Source of the DNA: Affinundibacterium baiyunense
GTDB taxonomy: Bacteria > Pseudomonadota > Gammaproteobacteria > Burkholderiales > Burkholderiaceae_D
Assembly: GCF_018139645.1 (NCBI RefSeq)
Contig: NZ_JAGSPM010000004.1
Location: 186,001 to 250,000, forward strand
Direction: 5' to 3'
DNA length: 64,000 nt
A model generated the notes under the pieces. It did not search any database and had not been told where the DNA came from. It saw only the letters and a program-made list of their open reading frames with translations. Numbering within the stretch: the first letter of the stretch is position 1; each line of letters begins with the position of its first letter. Of the stretch, positions 46,842 through 55,707 are shown in pieces. A program made the position numbers and the translations under genes.

Positions 46842-49800
46842 TCAATTTTGATCTACCTGATTAACACGATCAGGTGCAACAAGTGGCAACACCATAATGA
46901 AGCGACTACCTTGTTCAAGCTCACTTTGCACTTGAATACTTCCGCCCAAAATAGAATGAATAATGTTGTAGCAAATATGTAGTCCCAAACCACTACCGCC
47001 AGTACCAAGTCGCGTGGTAAAGAAGGGCTCAAAAATTCGTTCCCTATTTTCTTGTGCGATGCCGACACCGTTATCTTCGACAATTAATTCCACCCGCGCT
47101 GCATCTAAAGCGCGACCCCGAATCAAGATGAGCCCATTTTTGCGTTCATTAAAACCGTGTACCATGGCATTGATAATCAAATTATTTAGAACCTGTCCTA
47201 AAGAACCGGGATAACTATCCAGAACCAAGTCTCCTGCAATTTCTACGCGAATCTCATGGCCTTCTCGCTTGCTACGATTAAACAAGGTTAAGGCAACTTC
47301 CTGACAGAAATGGTTCAAATCAAAACTACGACGTTGGTCAGAAGTCTGATCAACCGCAATTTGCTTAAAGCTACTCACTAAATTGGCGGCACTGGTTAAA
47401 CTACGCACCATTAAATCCGAGGAACTAATGGCGCTAAGCGTGTAGTTCTCTAAATCAGAACGACGTAGTTGATTTTCCTTTACTTTTTGCAAGAACTCCT
47501 CGGTCATTTCTTGCATCGTACTCGCCATCAATAAGCTATTGCCGATCGGTGTATTCAGTTCGTGTGCGACACCCGCCACCAACGATCCTAGCGCCGCAAG
47601 TTTTTCTTGCTCGACCAACTTTGATTGCGTGATTTTTAAACGACGATAGGCTTCAGCATTGTCATACGCAACGCCGGTGTAAGAAGCTAAGGTACGCAAG
47701 ATGTTTAAATCGTTTAAACTAAATGCATTCGCCTCTTTACTTAATGCTCCCACCACACCCATGACGCGGCCACCTAAAATAATCGGTACATATACGCCAG
47801 AACGCGAATCTTCTGTCGGAGTTCCATCTTCCAAACGCACATAAACTTCACCTGTGCGCTTCGCCATAATCGGATCCATCTCTCGACTATCGTGGACGAT
47901 TTCGTTCACAATCAACTCTTGTCCGCTCAATACACAACGAGTAGCTGGTTGTTCCTCTGCATCCAAACTACGCTCGTAAGGCAAAATTAACTGATCTCCT
48001 TGCACCGTGTATTCAAAGCTAATAACGCGTCTATCCCAGTCAACAATACCAACGCCAAATGTACTAGCTCGCACCATGCTGCGAATATTTTGATACAGGG
48101 TATTAAGAATCTCTCGTTTATCCAGCGAGGAAGTAATTTGCAAACCGATTTCACTTAATCGCCCGATATCATTACGCGCACGTTCAGCGATTTCTCTTTG
48201 TGCTTCGGCTAATTTTTTTTGCGCTAATACCTCTTGCGTTTGCGCCTTTACCTGCTGCTCTAGATACAGTTGATTCTCACGAATGGCTTTTAAGCGCACA
48301 TGATAGGCAAATCGTAGTGCGCTCAAGCCGATCACGATCCACATCCCATACCACCACCAAGTTCGCCAAAACGGTGGGGTCACAACGACAGTTAAAATTT
48401 CGGTACTTTCCCCCCACACACCGTCAGGATTAGCGGCTTTTGCCATTAATCGGTAAGTACGGGCATCCAGATTGGTGTACGTGGCGACGCTACGATCTCC
48501 TTGTCCATAAATCCAATCTTGGTCATAGCCTTCCAACTTCCACGCGTAACGATTTTGCGTACGATTATAGAAATGTAAGGCGGCCAATTCAAAGCTGACC
48601 ATGGTTTGCGTGTGATCTAGCTTGATTTGTTTGCTCGCACTTAAAGGGCCGTCTATGCCTAAACTTTTTAAATCTGCTAGGCCGCTCTTTGCAGTGGTTT
48701 CGGCATCACCAACTTTACTCGTATTTTGATTGGTGTTTGCCGCGCTATCTGTTTGATTGTCTGCCATCGTAAGTGACTTATTAAACAGCAAAATATCACT
48801 CAAAACGACGCGTGGCGCCACTCTATTTTCCCAAATATTTTGTGGATGAAAATAAGTCAAACCGACCCCACCAAACAGCATACCGCCATCCGGCATTCTA
48901 GTCGCAGCAGCAAAATTGAAAGCGCCATCAAAACGTCCAAAAGAAGGAAAGTTATGCCCCTCTCTCGTTTCTGGACGCACGCGCATTAAACCGCGTTCAC
49001 TACTCATCCAGATCTCGCCGTTTTCGGCGTCTTGCATGGCTTCGATTACATCTTTAGGAATTTGCGGGATATCCGCCCAAGAGACGAGTTCCCACGCATT
49101 AGCGCCAACCGCCCCTGCTACCGGCTTCACTTCCAATAAGCCACCTAAAATCGTCGCCGCCCAAATACGACCACGCCTATCTTGTCGTAAGGCGGTCACA
49201 CCTAATTTCTGTGGAGTTGGTAACCACGCAGACGCTTTACCGATCGCTAAAAATTTTTCCGCTTGTGAATCGAAAATAAATAAGCCGCCTTTACTGCCTA
49301 CCCACAAACGTTGTTGTTGATCAATCAAAAGACTATCAATTGCATCATCGTTTATCCAATCCGGGCGATTCAGTTCCGCTTTATAGATTCGAAAACTGCC
49401 GTCCGGCTTGATCCGATAGAGACCAACACTGGTACCGGCCCATACTTCTCCATGCTGATCTTGCACCAATGAAGTAAAGCGCGCACCGATAGGAAAACTT
49501 TTGTCAAATTCAATCTCACGACTAGATTGCGTTATCGGATTAAAAATCTGCAAGCGCTCGCCACCTACCCACAATTGCTTTTTACTATCCAACATCAAGG
49601 CACGTATATATTCCACCCCCATTTGTTGTTGCGTGAAGCGCTGTGATTCACCGCTAGCAAGATGCAAACGATTTAAACCACCTCCCAAGGTGCCAAGCCA
49701 AGCATGCTCATTTCCATCTGGTAAAACAGCAGTAACTAAACGATGTGATAGGCTGCGTTCATCCCCTGGAATATTCAGATAGCTGGTAAAACTACGCCCC

Positions 49801-50915
49801 TTCAAATCCACTAAATTTGCGCCATAATCACTGGTACCTACCCATAAGCCACCGCTCGCATCTTGCATCAACGAGGTAATCGAATCGCCACTTAAACTAC
49901 TATTGACCGATGGCCGATTACGGAATTTTTCCAGCATCTGTTGGTCGTCGCGCCAACGTAGTAGTCCTTGATCATCTCCCATACCTAACCACATAGCATG
50001 TTCATGATCTTGCAATATCGCAGTGATGCTTGCATTCGGTAGTTTTAAATTGGACGGTAAAGTCAGCGATTTGAGCTGATTCTGCTGCAAAGTCCATATT
50101 TGCAAGCCATCGGTCAATCCAACCCAAAGTTGCCCATGACGATCGAATGCTAGACTACGTACTTGTGCAGATGATTGTGCCAACGCCTTGGCTTTTGCTT
50201 GCGCTGCACTGATGTTGACACGATGCGTCAATTTCCCTTGATGATCAATACGCGCGATGGTTTGGCCCTGTCCTATCCAAATCCCGCCTACCTTATTACC
50301 AGTATTATTGAGTTGATTATCGCTAATCAATGCGCGCACTTCACCAACAAACTCGCCAGATGCGGCACCTTCAGCTCGCCAGCGAGTAAATTGCTGACTA
50401 GTTGGATCAAACAACATTAATCCAGCCGCAGTTGCAATCCACAAACCACCGCGATCTGCTTGCGTGATGCCATACACCACTTGCTGCTTCAAATCCATAT
50501 CGGTAGGCATCGCGATACGCTGTATCGACTCTTTGCGCAAATCCAATACATTTAAACCGCGTCGCGTTCCTATCCACAAGCGTTGTTGATCATCTTCAAA
50601 TAAACTGAAAATACGATCATGGCTAATGCTGTTCTCGTTTGCTGGTGCATGTGAAAATAAACGAATATGTCTGCCGTCGTAACGAACCAAACCATTTGCT
50701 GTTCCCATCCACACAAATCCATTGCGTGTTTGATACACGGTCATGATGCCAGTACTAGGCAAGCCTTGATCGATACTAAAATGATCAAAGCGCAAACGAT
50801 GCAAGGAACCCGCATTCGCAAGACTGCAAAAAGCCATTTCGGCTAGCAATAATACAAAGCCAAGCAGACAATTTGCGAGAAGCAGACGCAAAGATGGGAC
50901 AAAAAGAAGTTGCAA
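46842..50915 (-). CDS. Beta-propeller (Reg_prop) sensor histidine kinase with GAF domain
   Basis: A 1357-residue membrane kinase. Signal peptide (about 1-36); two seven-bladed-type propellers built from Reg_prop repeats (about 50-720, repeats such as GLWVGTSDYGANLVDL and RIWAATILGGLLEV); a Y_Y_Y domain (about 765-845, WKLEGYDQDWIYGQG); one TM (about 853-873); coiled coil; GAF (about 920-1085); HisKA with His about 1117 (GVAHELNTPIGNS); HATPase (NLIINAMVHGF, EDNGVGI, GTGGSGLGLH). Unlike hybrid two-component systems of Bacteroidetes, it has no receiver or DNA-binding domain. Signal unknown. It ends tail-to-tail with the 7TMR-DISM kinase. Confidence 0.9.
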   Translation of the reverse strand: MQLLFVPSLRLLLANCLLGFVLLLAEMAFCSLANAGSLHRLRFDHFSIDQGLPSTGIMTVYQTRNGFVWMGTANGLVRYDGRHIRLFSHAPANENSISHDRIFSLFEDDQQRLWIGTRRGLNVLDLRKESIQRIAMPTDMDLKQQVVYGITQADRGGLWIATAAGLMLFDPTSQQFTRWRAEGAASGEFVGEVRALISDNQLNNTGNKVGGIWIGQGQTIARIDHQGKLTHRVNISAAQAKAKALAQSSAQVRSLAFDRHGQLWVGLTDGLQIWTLQQNQLKSLTLPSNLKLPNASITAILQDHEHAMWLGMGDDQGLLRWRDDQQMLEKFRNRPSVNSSLSGDSITSLMQDASGGLWVGTSDYGANLVDLKGRSFTSYLNIPGDERSLSHRLVTAVLPDGNEHAWLGTLGGGLNRLHLASGESQRFTQQQMGVEYIRALMLDSKKQLWVGGERLQIFNPITQSSREIEFDKSFPIGARFTSLVQDQHGEVWAGTSVGLYRIKPDGSFRIYKAELNRPDWINDDAIDSLLIDQQQRLWVGSKGGLFIFDSQAEKFLAIGKASAWLPTPQKLGVTALRQDRRGRIWAATILGGLLEVKPVAGAVGANAWELVSWADIPQIPKDVIEAMQDAENGEIWMSSERGLMRVRPETREGHNFPSFGRFDGAFNFAAATRMPDGGMLFGGVGLTYFHPQNIWENRVAPRVVLSDILLFNKSLTMADNQTDSAANTNQNTSKVGDAETTAKSGLADLKSLGIDGPLSASKQIKLDHTQTMVSFELAALHFYNRTQNRYAWKLEGYDQDWIYGQGDRSVATYTNLDARTYRLMAKAANPDGVWGESTEILTVVVTPPFWRTWWWYGMWIVIGLSALRFAYHVRLKAIRENQLYLEQQVKAQTQEVLAQKKLAEAQREIAERARNDIGRLSEIGLQITSSLDKREILNTLYQNIRSMVRASTFGVGIVDWDRRVISFEYTVQGDQLILPYERSLDAEEQPATRCVLSGQELIVNEIVHDSREMDPIMAKRTGEVYVRLEDGTPTEDSRSGVYVPIILGGRVMGVVGALSKEANAFSLNDLNILRTLASYTGVAYDNAEAYRRLKITQSKLVEQEKLAALGSLVAGVAHELNTPIGNSLLMASTMQEMTEEFLQKVKENQLRRSDLENYTLSAISSSDLMVRSLTSAANLVSSFKQIAVDQTSDQRRSFDLNHFCQEVALTLFNRSKREGHEIRVEIAGDLVLDSYPGSLGQVLNNLIINAMVHGFNERKNGLILIRGRALDAARVELIVEDNGVGIAQENRERIFEPFFTTRLGTGGSGLGLHICYNIIHSILGGSIQVQSELEQGSRFIMVLPLVAPDRVNQVDQN

Positions 50916-51134
50916 GTGTTAACCCCTTATTGAGACCTGTATGACGAACCTGAACGACGAACCTAAATGGTGAGAGCACAGTTAGGGAATCGCTAAGCTG
51001 AATTGCTAAGGTGTTCGATAGCAACTATAACAGACAAAAAGTACAGAAGAAAAATACTTCTGAATAGTCTAAGGTTTATTGATGCAACTTCTACAAGAAG
51101 TTAATTCATTATTGGACGATGTACTTTATTTAAC

Positions 51135-52448
51135 CTAAGTCGAGGTTTTTGATGGAAACAAAACACGTCGCAACTCACGACGATAACGCGCTAGGCTCAT
51201 CAACAACATCACTGCCAACATCGCTTGAGAAAACGCAAAAACGATGCCGCCGATGAATTTCCAATGAATAGGAGCGATTGGTAGGCATAAGAGACAAAGC
51301 AAAGCCAGCACAGCGCTACACGCCTGCCAACGTAAACGCGTCGGTGGCAAAATCACTTGCATACTTGGAACCCGTTGTCCCATAGGAGTTTGACGACGCA
51401 AATGTAAGAAAATCAAAAACGGAATGATTTTCCCTAGCATCGCATTGACTGGCATCACTGCACCACCAACCAAGCACAATACGCCTATCCACCAAGGTAA
51501 AACACTCTGCCATTCACTTGATAGATAAGATGTCAGATGAAGGAGTATCAAAAGCAGACCCGCTGCACTAGCCCAACTCATGGCACAAACCAGCCACAAT
51601 ACCCATGCAGGATCAAAACGACGCTTTGCACCAAGTAAGGCGCGCATCGACACCAACGCCAAAGCCATCACAAACAAAGCCAGTGCCGATAAAAAACCAT
51701 CCAACAAGCGCTCAGAGAGCGGCACAAACAACAACAGCAAACCTAACCAAAGATCCCAAGGTAAGCGTCGATGCCAAGTCAAACTAGGACGATTAGTTTG
51801 CCAAAACATGGGCACCACAGTTGACGCTACACCAAGTACCAGACAGGCAATCCAGCCGACTAAACCCCAGGCAACATGCAAGCGTAAAAAGTAGGCTATA
51901 TCGACTTGCCACCATGCCGCAAATGCCCCCGCCAACACCACCCCGAGTCCAATTACCATGCTCAAGGGGAGGACAATTCCACGTAAAGTCTTGAGGCTAG
52001 CATCGGGCTGCGATGGCAACACAATCCGCCAAGCTGCTGGCGCTAATGCCAGCACGATGGCGCCATATAAAAATACGGCGAGCCAAGCAGCCACAGAAAA
52101 ACCTTGGCGATCACCTGCTAAAAATCCCACGCTTAAGCCAGCGGCAATCGCAGTCGAGCCAAGCGCAACAAACGGTGCAATCCATTTCGCAGATCGTACC
52201 ACCTGCCCTGCCACCACTGGAAACAATTGAAATAAAGCTCCAACCATAATCGGCGCGAGCATTCCCAACACCAATACATGGGTGACGGCTAACACTAAAG
52301 GTGAAAAACGATTGGGTAATCCTGCTTCGGGACCAAAGGCGAGTAGCAAGCCTGCCGCTACACCTAACCACGGCGCGGGCAACAGACATCCAAAAATCGT
52401 TGCTGGCGAAGGTGCTAGTTCATAGTTGAGAATTTTTGGGGCTGACAT
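51135..52448 (-). CDS. Polytopic membrane protein (heme-copper oxidase/NnrS-like style)
   Basis: A 438-residue protein made almost wholly of membrane helices (about 12). Conserved-looking His residues sit in or beside helices: VTHVLVLGML, RLHVAWGLVGW, LLHLTSYL and FLIFLHLRR, a pattern recalling heme- or copper-binding membrane proteins such as NnrS or oxidase subunit I. I do not recognise a named family with certainty. The ATG at 52448 has GAGG upstream with a spacing of 7-8; a longer frame to 52532 is rejected. It is downstream of the nar operon but separated by a hairpin, so could be a nitrite/NO-related accessory. Confidence 0.65.
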   Translation of the reverse strand: MSAPKILNYELAPSPATIFGCLLPAPWLGVAAGLLLAFGPEAGLPNRFSPLVLAVTHVLVLGMLAPIMVGALFQLFPVVAGQVVRSAKWIAPFVALGSTAIAAGLSVGFLAGDRQGFSVAAWLAVFLYGAIVLALAPAAWRIVLPSQPDASLKTLRGIVLPLSMVIGLGVVLAGAFAAWWQVDIAYFLRLHVAWGLVGWIACLVLGVASTVVPMFWQTNRPSLTWHRRLPWDLWLGLLLLFVPLSERLLDGFLSALALFVMALALVSMRALLGAKRRFDPAWVLWLVCAMSWASAAGLLLILLHLTSYLSSEWQSVLPWWIGVLCLVGGAVMPVNAMLGKIIPFLIFLHLRRQTPMGQRVPSMQVILPPTRLRWQACSAVLALLCLLCLPIAPIHWKFIGGIVFAFSQAMLAVMLLMSLARYRRELRRVLFPSKTST

Positions 52449-52592
52449 CGCTTCGCCTCTGCGATTGGAACATCTGCTTGCTGTCGGGCGGTTTTGCGCA
52501 TCGCACGCAGTATATAACGTACTAACTAACATACTAACTAACGTACTTTTTATGTGAACTTCAGCCTGAGTTTAAGGCATTCGCTTTTCAAA

Positions 52593-52633
52593 TTGCTCCG
52601 CCTAAGCAAGCTATGCTAGCTTAGGCGGAGCAA
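52593..52633 (-). terminator. Hairpin after the hemerythrin gene, likely end of the nar operon
   Basis: A perfect 15-bp stem (52593-52607 with 52619-52633) with an 11-nt loop stands 26 nt after the hemerythrin stop on the minus strand. The T tract is short (TTT), so some read-through into the membrane protein gene is possible. Confidence 0.6.
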
Positions 52634-52659
52634 AGAAGCTTGCTAAATCGAGATGATAA

Positions 52660-53112
52660 TTAAGCTGCACAAGAACAAGCACCACCACAACCGCCCATAC
52701 CAAGTACCGACATCAAATTCGGCACACTACCACCGCACATAGGGTAGAGAATATTTTCTTCTTTCACATTATGCTGTTGAATCAAAACATTCAGTGTATC
52801 GATGGTTGCCAAGGCCGATTCAATTTGTCCTTGTTCAATTTCATCCATGGCTTGATCACGCAATTGACGGATCTCTGCATGTTCACCACGCATCACCACG
52901 GTAGGGCCATTCGTCATGCCCGTGGCTTTTTCAAACGCCGGAAATAAGCGCTCTTCTTCCAAGCGAAAATGATGCTCTAACTGCTCATCAAACAAACGGA
53001 AATTTCTACCAGCCGAGGACAGATCGGCTTTATGCAAAGCGGCTTCGACACGATTTAATTGATCGTCACATTCTTGGTGTTGCTTTACTAAACTCATCAT
53101 TGCTTGAGACAT
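52660..53112 (-). CDS. Hemerythrin-domain protein with Cys-rich tail
   Basis: A 150-residue cytosolic four-helix hemerythrin domain. Likely di-iron ligands lie in LVKQHQECD, LEHHFRLEEERLFP, MRGEHAEIRQL and LIQQHNVKEENILYP. The C-terminus is Gly/Cys-rich (CGGACSCAA), with three further Cys-like positions beyond the fold. Relatives sense or bind O2 or NO, or repair iron clusters. Downstream of narGHJI-ppiC, a role in handling NO or nitrite stress during nitrate respiration is a reasonable inference. Confidence 0.85.
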   Translation of the reverse strand: MSQAMMSLVKQHQECDDQLNRVEAALHKADLSSAGRNFRLFDEQLEHHFRLEEERLFPAFEKATGMTNGPTVVMRGEHAEIRQLRDQAMDEIEQGQIESALATIDTLNVLIQQHNVKEENILYPMCGGSVPNLMSVLGMGGCGGACSCAA

Positions 53113-53139
53113 GATTGACTCCTACCTAAATTGAAAATC

Positions 53140-53299
53140 TTTGCCGCAGAGGCGCAGAGGACGCCGAGAATTTCTATTTACCTCGTCAACACTTAAATCT
53201 TATAAAACTTAACAAACTTAAGCATGATTTAAAGAAGGCTCAATCTCGATAAAAATACCTCTGCGTACTCTGCGTACTCTGCGCCTCTGCGGCGAAAAA
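53140..53299. repeat. Inverted repeat in the hemerythrin-ppiC spacer (family E)
   Basis: TTGCCGCAGAGGCGCAGAG (from 53141) pairs with CTCTGCGCCTCTGCGGCGA (53276-53294), one indel. Next to the right arm the nonamer CTCTGCGTA is tandemly repeated. About 115 nt of AT-rich sequence separates the arms. Related to the repeat in the prpB-prpC spacer. Confidence 0.85.
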
Positions 53300-53300
53300 A

Positions 53301-54044
53301 CTACTGCACCAAAGGCGTGTCCGCCCCTGCCAGCTCGATACCACTGATCTTGGCTTGTCCGACCATTAATTGCAAATACTGGCGCATCGCATGATCGTGG
53401 CTCGCTCTTTGCATCGCGTCAGCGATCTTGCTTTCAACTTGCTCGAATGGCAGTAATTTTCCTGCCAATTTACGACCTAGTTGCACGATGTGCAGACCGA
53501 ATCTGGTTTCTACCAAACGTGGCACGATCTTGTGTTCTTCTGCAGAGAAAATCACTTTTTCAAATTCAGGAACGGTGTCGCCACGCGTTAATTGGCCGAG
53601 ATTGCCACCGACTTCGCTTGATGGACAGTTTGAATTTGCTTTTGCCATCGCGGCAAAATTGGCTGGATTGTCCAACAAATCTTGCAAGACTACTTCGGCA
53701 TGACGTCGCAAATTACCTAGATCGAGCGCAGGAGTCACTTGGAATAAAATGTGATTTGCTTCGACCAATTCACCCACAGTAAAACGCTGTGGATGCGCTT
53801 GATAGTGACGCAGACATTCTTCTGAACTTGGCTTAGGTACGACGACTTCACGTACTAACAAAGCTTCGATTTTGTCTTCATCTTCACCTGACAAACCGAG
53901 TTCATTAGCTTTATCTAATAAGACGCGACGCAAAACCAAAGCCGTCATCGCACTCTTCATTGGATCTGCCGTGCCTTGATGTTCAGGCAGTTCTTTCTCC
54001 ATCTCAGCATCGCTGAGTTCGTAACCATTGACTATGACGGGCAT
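53301..54044 (-). CDS. Parvulin-type peptidyl-prolyl isomerase (PpiC/NifM-like) of the nar operon
   Basis: A 247-residue protein: helical N-terminal part (about 1-95) and a parvulin domain (about 96-200; EANHILFQVTP, SNCPSSEVGGNLGQLTRGDTVPEFEKVIF, VETRFGLHIVQL). No signal peptide is visible, so it acts in the cytoplasm. Parvulins of this style are often found after narI in beta- and gammaproteobacteria and probably aid folding or maturation of nitrate reductase. Strong ribosome site TAGGAGG before the ATG. Separated from narI by an 82-nt spacer with a hairpin. Confidence 0.87.
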   Translation of the reverse strand: MPVIVNGYELSDAEMEKELPEHQGTADPMKSAMTALVLRRVLLDKANELGLSGEDEDKIEALLVREVVVPKPSSEECLRHYQAHPQRFTVGELVEANHILFQVTPALDLGNLRRHAEVVLQDLLDNPANFAAMAKANSNCPSSEVGGNLGQLTRGDTVPEFEKVIFSAEEHKIVPRLVETRFGLHIVQLGRKLAGKLLPFEQVESKIADAMQRASHDHAMRQYLQLMVGQAKISGIELAGADTPLVQ

Positions 54045-54082
54045 GATTGCCTCCTAAAATTTTTTGCTGGCAATTTGATTCA

Positions 54083-54112
54083 TTGTCGCTCCTGCGTAGG
54101 CAGGAACGACAA
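54083..54112. repeat. Palindromic repeat in the ppiC-narI spacer (family B)
   Basis: TTGTCGCTCCTGC (54083-54095) pairs with GCAGGAACGACAA (54100-54112), one mismatch, around GTAG. The same family is seen at 12383-12410 between acnD and prpF. Confidence 0.85.
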
Positions 54113-54126
54113 GCTAGAAGTTTCGA

Positions 54127-54813
54127 TCAGCGTGGACGTACCAACTGCCATGCACGGCTCAAATAACCGACAGAAGCAAAACCACTCCATACGTGGACTA
54201 AACGAGTGAACGGGAAAATCACAAACAAAGTCAAGCCCATAAACAAGTGCGCCTTAAACAAGAACGGTGCAGTGACGATATAACTAGCAGCATCACCTTT
54301 GAAGGTAACGATGTGCTGCGCCCATGTCATCAACAAGACCATCATGTGCCCATCGCGATGGTGTAAAGATTCGAAGATGGTAGACAAGCCCAAGCCCAAG
54401 GTGATGAAAATCCACAATAACAAAACTTTGTCACCAGTTTTGGTCACGGCAGAGATACGTGCATCGGTAAAACGACGGTGCATCAAAATCAACAAGCCAA
54501 CCATACACAAAGTACCAAACACGCCACCCATCACAATCGCAATCATTTGTTTGAAGCCGTGTGATACACCCAAGGTATCCCACACGATTACTGGTGTCAG
54601 CAAACCGACCATGTGACCGAAGAACAAACCGAGCACGCCGATGTGGAACAAGATATTGCCAACACGCAGATTGCCAGCATGCAGCATCTGAGAAGAATCA
54701 CTCTTCCATGTGTATTGCTCACGTTCGAAACGCGCCAAGCTACCGAACAAGAAAATCGCTAAAGCGATGTAGGGATAAATCCCGTAGATAAATTGATGTA
54801 AGTAGTCCATCAC
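54127..54813 (-). CDS. narI: Respiratory nitrate reductase gamma subunit NarI
   Basis: A 228-residue integral membrane diheme cytochrome b with five membrane helices. It oxidises quinol on the periplasmic side and passes electrons to NarH. Heme-ligand His residues are visible in QMLHAGNLRVGNILFHIGVLG with FFGHMVG, and in AHLFMGLTL with RLVHVWSGF near the C-terminus. Length matches the family (225-230). It follows narJ by 13 nt. Confidence 0.96.
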   Translation of the reverse strand: MMDYLHQFIYGIYPYIALAIFLFGSLARFEREQYTWKSDSSQMLHAGNLRVGNILFHIGVLGLFFGHMVGLLTPVIVWDTLGVSHGFKQMIAIVMGGVFGTLCMVGLLILMHRRFTDARISAVTKTGDKVLLLWIFITLGLGLSTIFESLHHRDGHMMVLLMTWAQHIVTFKGDAASYIVTAPFLFKAHLFMGLTLFVIFPFTRLVHVWSGFASVGYLSRAWQLVRPR

Positions 54814-54828
54814 TGACTCCCAAAAAGT

Positions 54829-55515
54829 TTAATTTGCAGCTGCTTGATTCGCAGCCTTGGGTTGACGTGGATAAAAATTCACAGCCTGCGCGCCTCCTGA
54901 TGCAGCACCCGATGAGCACGACAATCCCGGTTTCAACAAAGGCTCAACACCATCCACACCTGGTCCAAAAGTTTCCATTGCATCGTCCATATCGCGCACT
55001 GGTGGCTCACCTTGTTCTTGCGGAACAACATCAGTAAATGCGGTCAACAATAAGAATGCGTTCGCGTACGGGCTGTCTTTGCGTTGCAAACGAATACCGA
55101 TAGCAGCCAATACATGAATCGCTTCTCCGAGTAATTTCTCAGCGGTTTCTGCATCGACCAAGCTTAAAAATTCCAAGAACAGTGGCACGTAATCCGGCAA
55201 TTCGCTCGCTTCTGGTTCAAAACCATAACGACGATATTCCGAAATTAAATCGACCATTGCTTGACCACGATCGCGGCTCTCACCGTGAATGTGCTCGAAC
55301 AAGTGCAGTGCAACTGAAGGAGTACGATCGAAGGTTCCCACGTAGTTCTCTTGCACACTGATCAAATCACTCTCTTGCAAGTAATTCAGCAAGGGCTGGA
55401 GAGCATCAGCTGCCTCTTGATCAGCTGCTAATTCAGTACGAATCTCTGGCAGAGCAGCGATCAGATCTGGCTGCGGGTAACTCAGTAGCGCGGATAAAAT
55501 GCGATAAATTTGCAT
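54829..55515 (-). CDS. narJ: Nitrate reductase assembly chaperone NarJ
   Basis: A 228-residue cytosolic TorD-like all-helical chaperone that helps insert molybdenum cofactor and a heme into the NarGHI complex. Typical are LSALLSYPQPDL near the N-terminus, VALHLFEHIHGESRDRGQAMVDL and ELPDYVPLFLEFLS. A Cys/Ser-containing tail (LSCSSGAASGG) follows. The gene is separated from narH by a 192-nt spacer full of inverted repeats, unusual for genes that are normally tightly packed. Confidence 0.95.
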   Translation of the reverse strand: MQIYRILSALLSYPQPDLIAALPEIRTELAADQEAADALQPLLNYLQESDLISVQENYVGTFDRTPSVALHLFEHIHGESRDRGQAMVDLISEYRRYGFEPEASELPDYVPLFLEFLSLVDAETAEKLLGEAIHVLAAIGIRLQRKDSPYANAFLLLTAFTDVVPQEQGEPPVRDMDDAMETFGPGVDGVEPLLKPGLSCSSGAASGGAQAVNFYPRQPKAANQAAAN

Positions 55516-55568
55516 ACGATTTCCTTTATTCTTTGTGGCGTTGTTGGCGTCGTTTTATGCTTTAACAT

Positions 55569-55706
55569 TCCCTCTCCCGCAAGCGGGAGAGGGTTAGGGT
55601 GAGGGGCGTTCAGAAATCCGAATAATTTGACGTTGCCAAATAAAATCTGTTTAACTTTATCAACCGCCCTCATCCCCTACCCTTCTCCCGCTTGCGGGAG
55701 AAGGGA
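55569..55706. repeat. Paired hairpins between narH and narJ (family D)
   Basis: Two palindromes, CCCTCTCCCGC-AA-GCGGGAGAGGG (55570-55593) and a 26-bp relative (55680-55705), lie in inverted order so the whole 138 bp can also fold on itself. The second ends 2 nt beyond the narH stop. A related hairpin lies at 12596-12620. Confidence 0.88.
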
Positions 55707-55707
55707 G

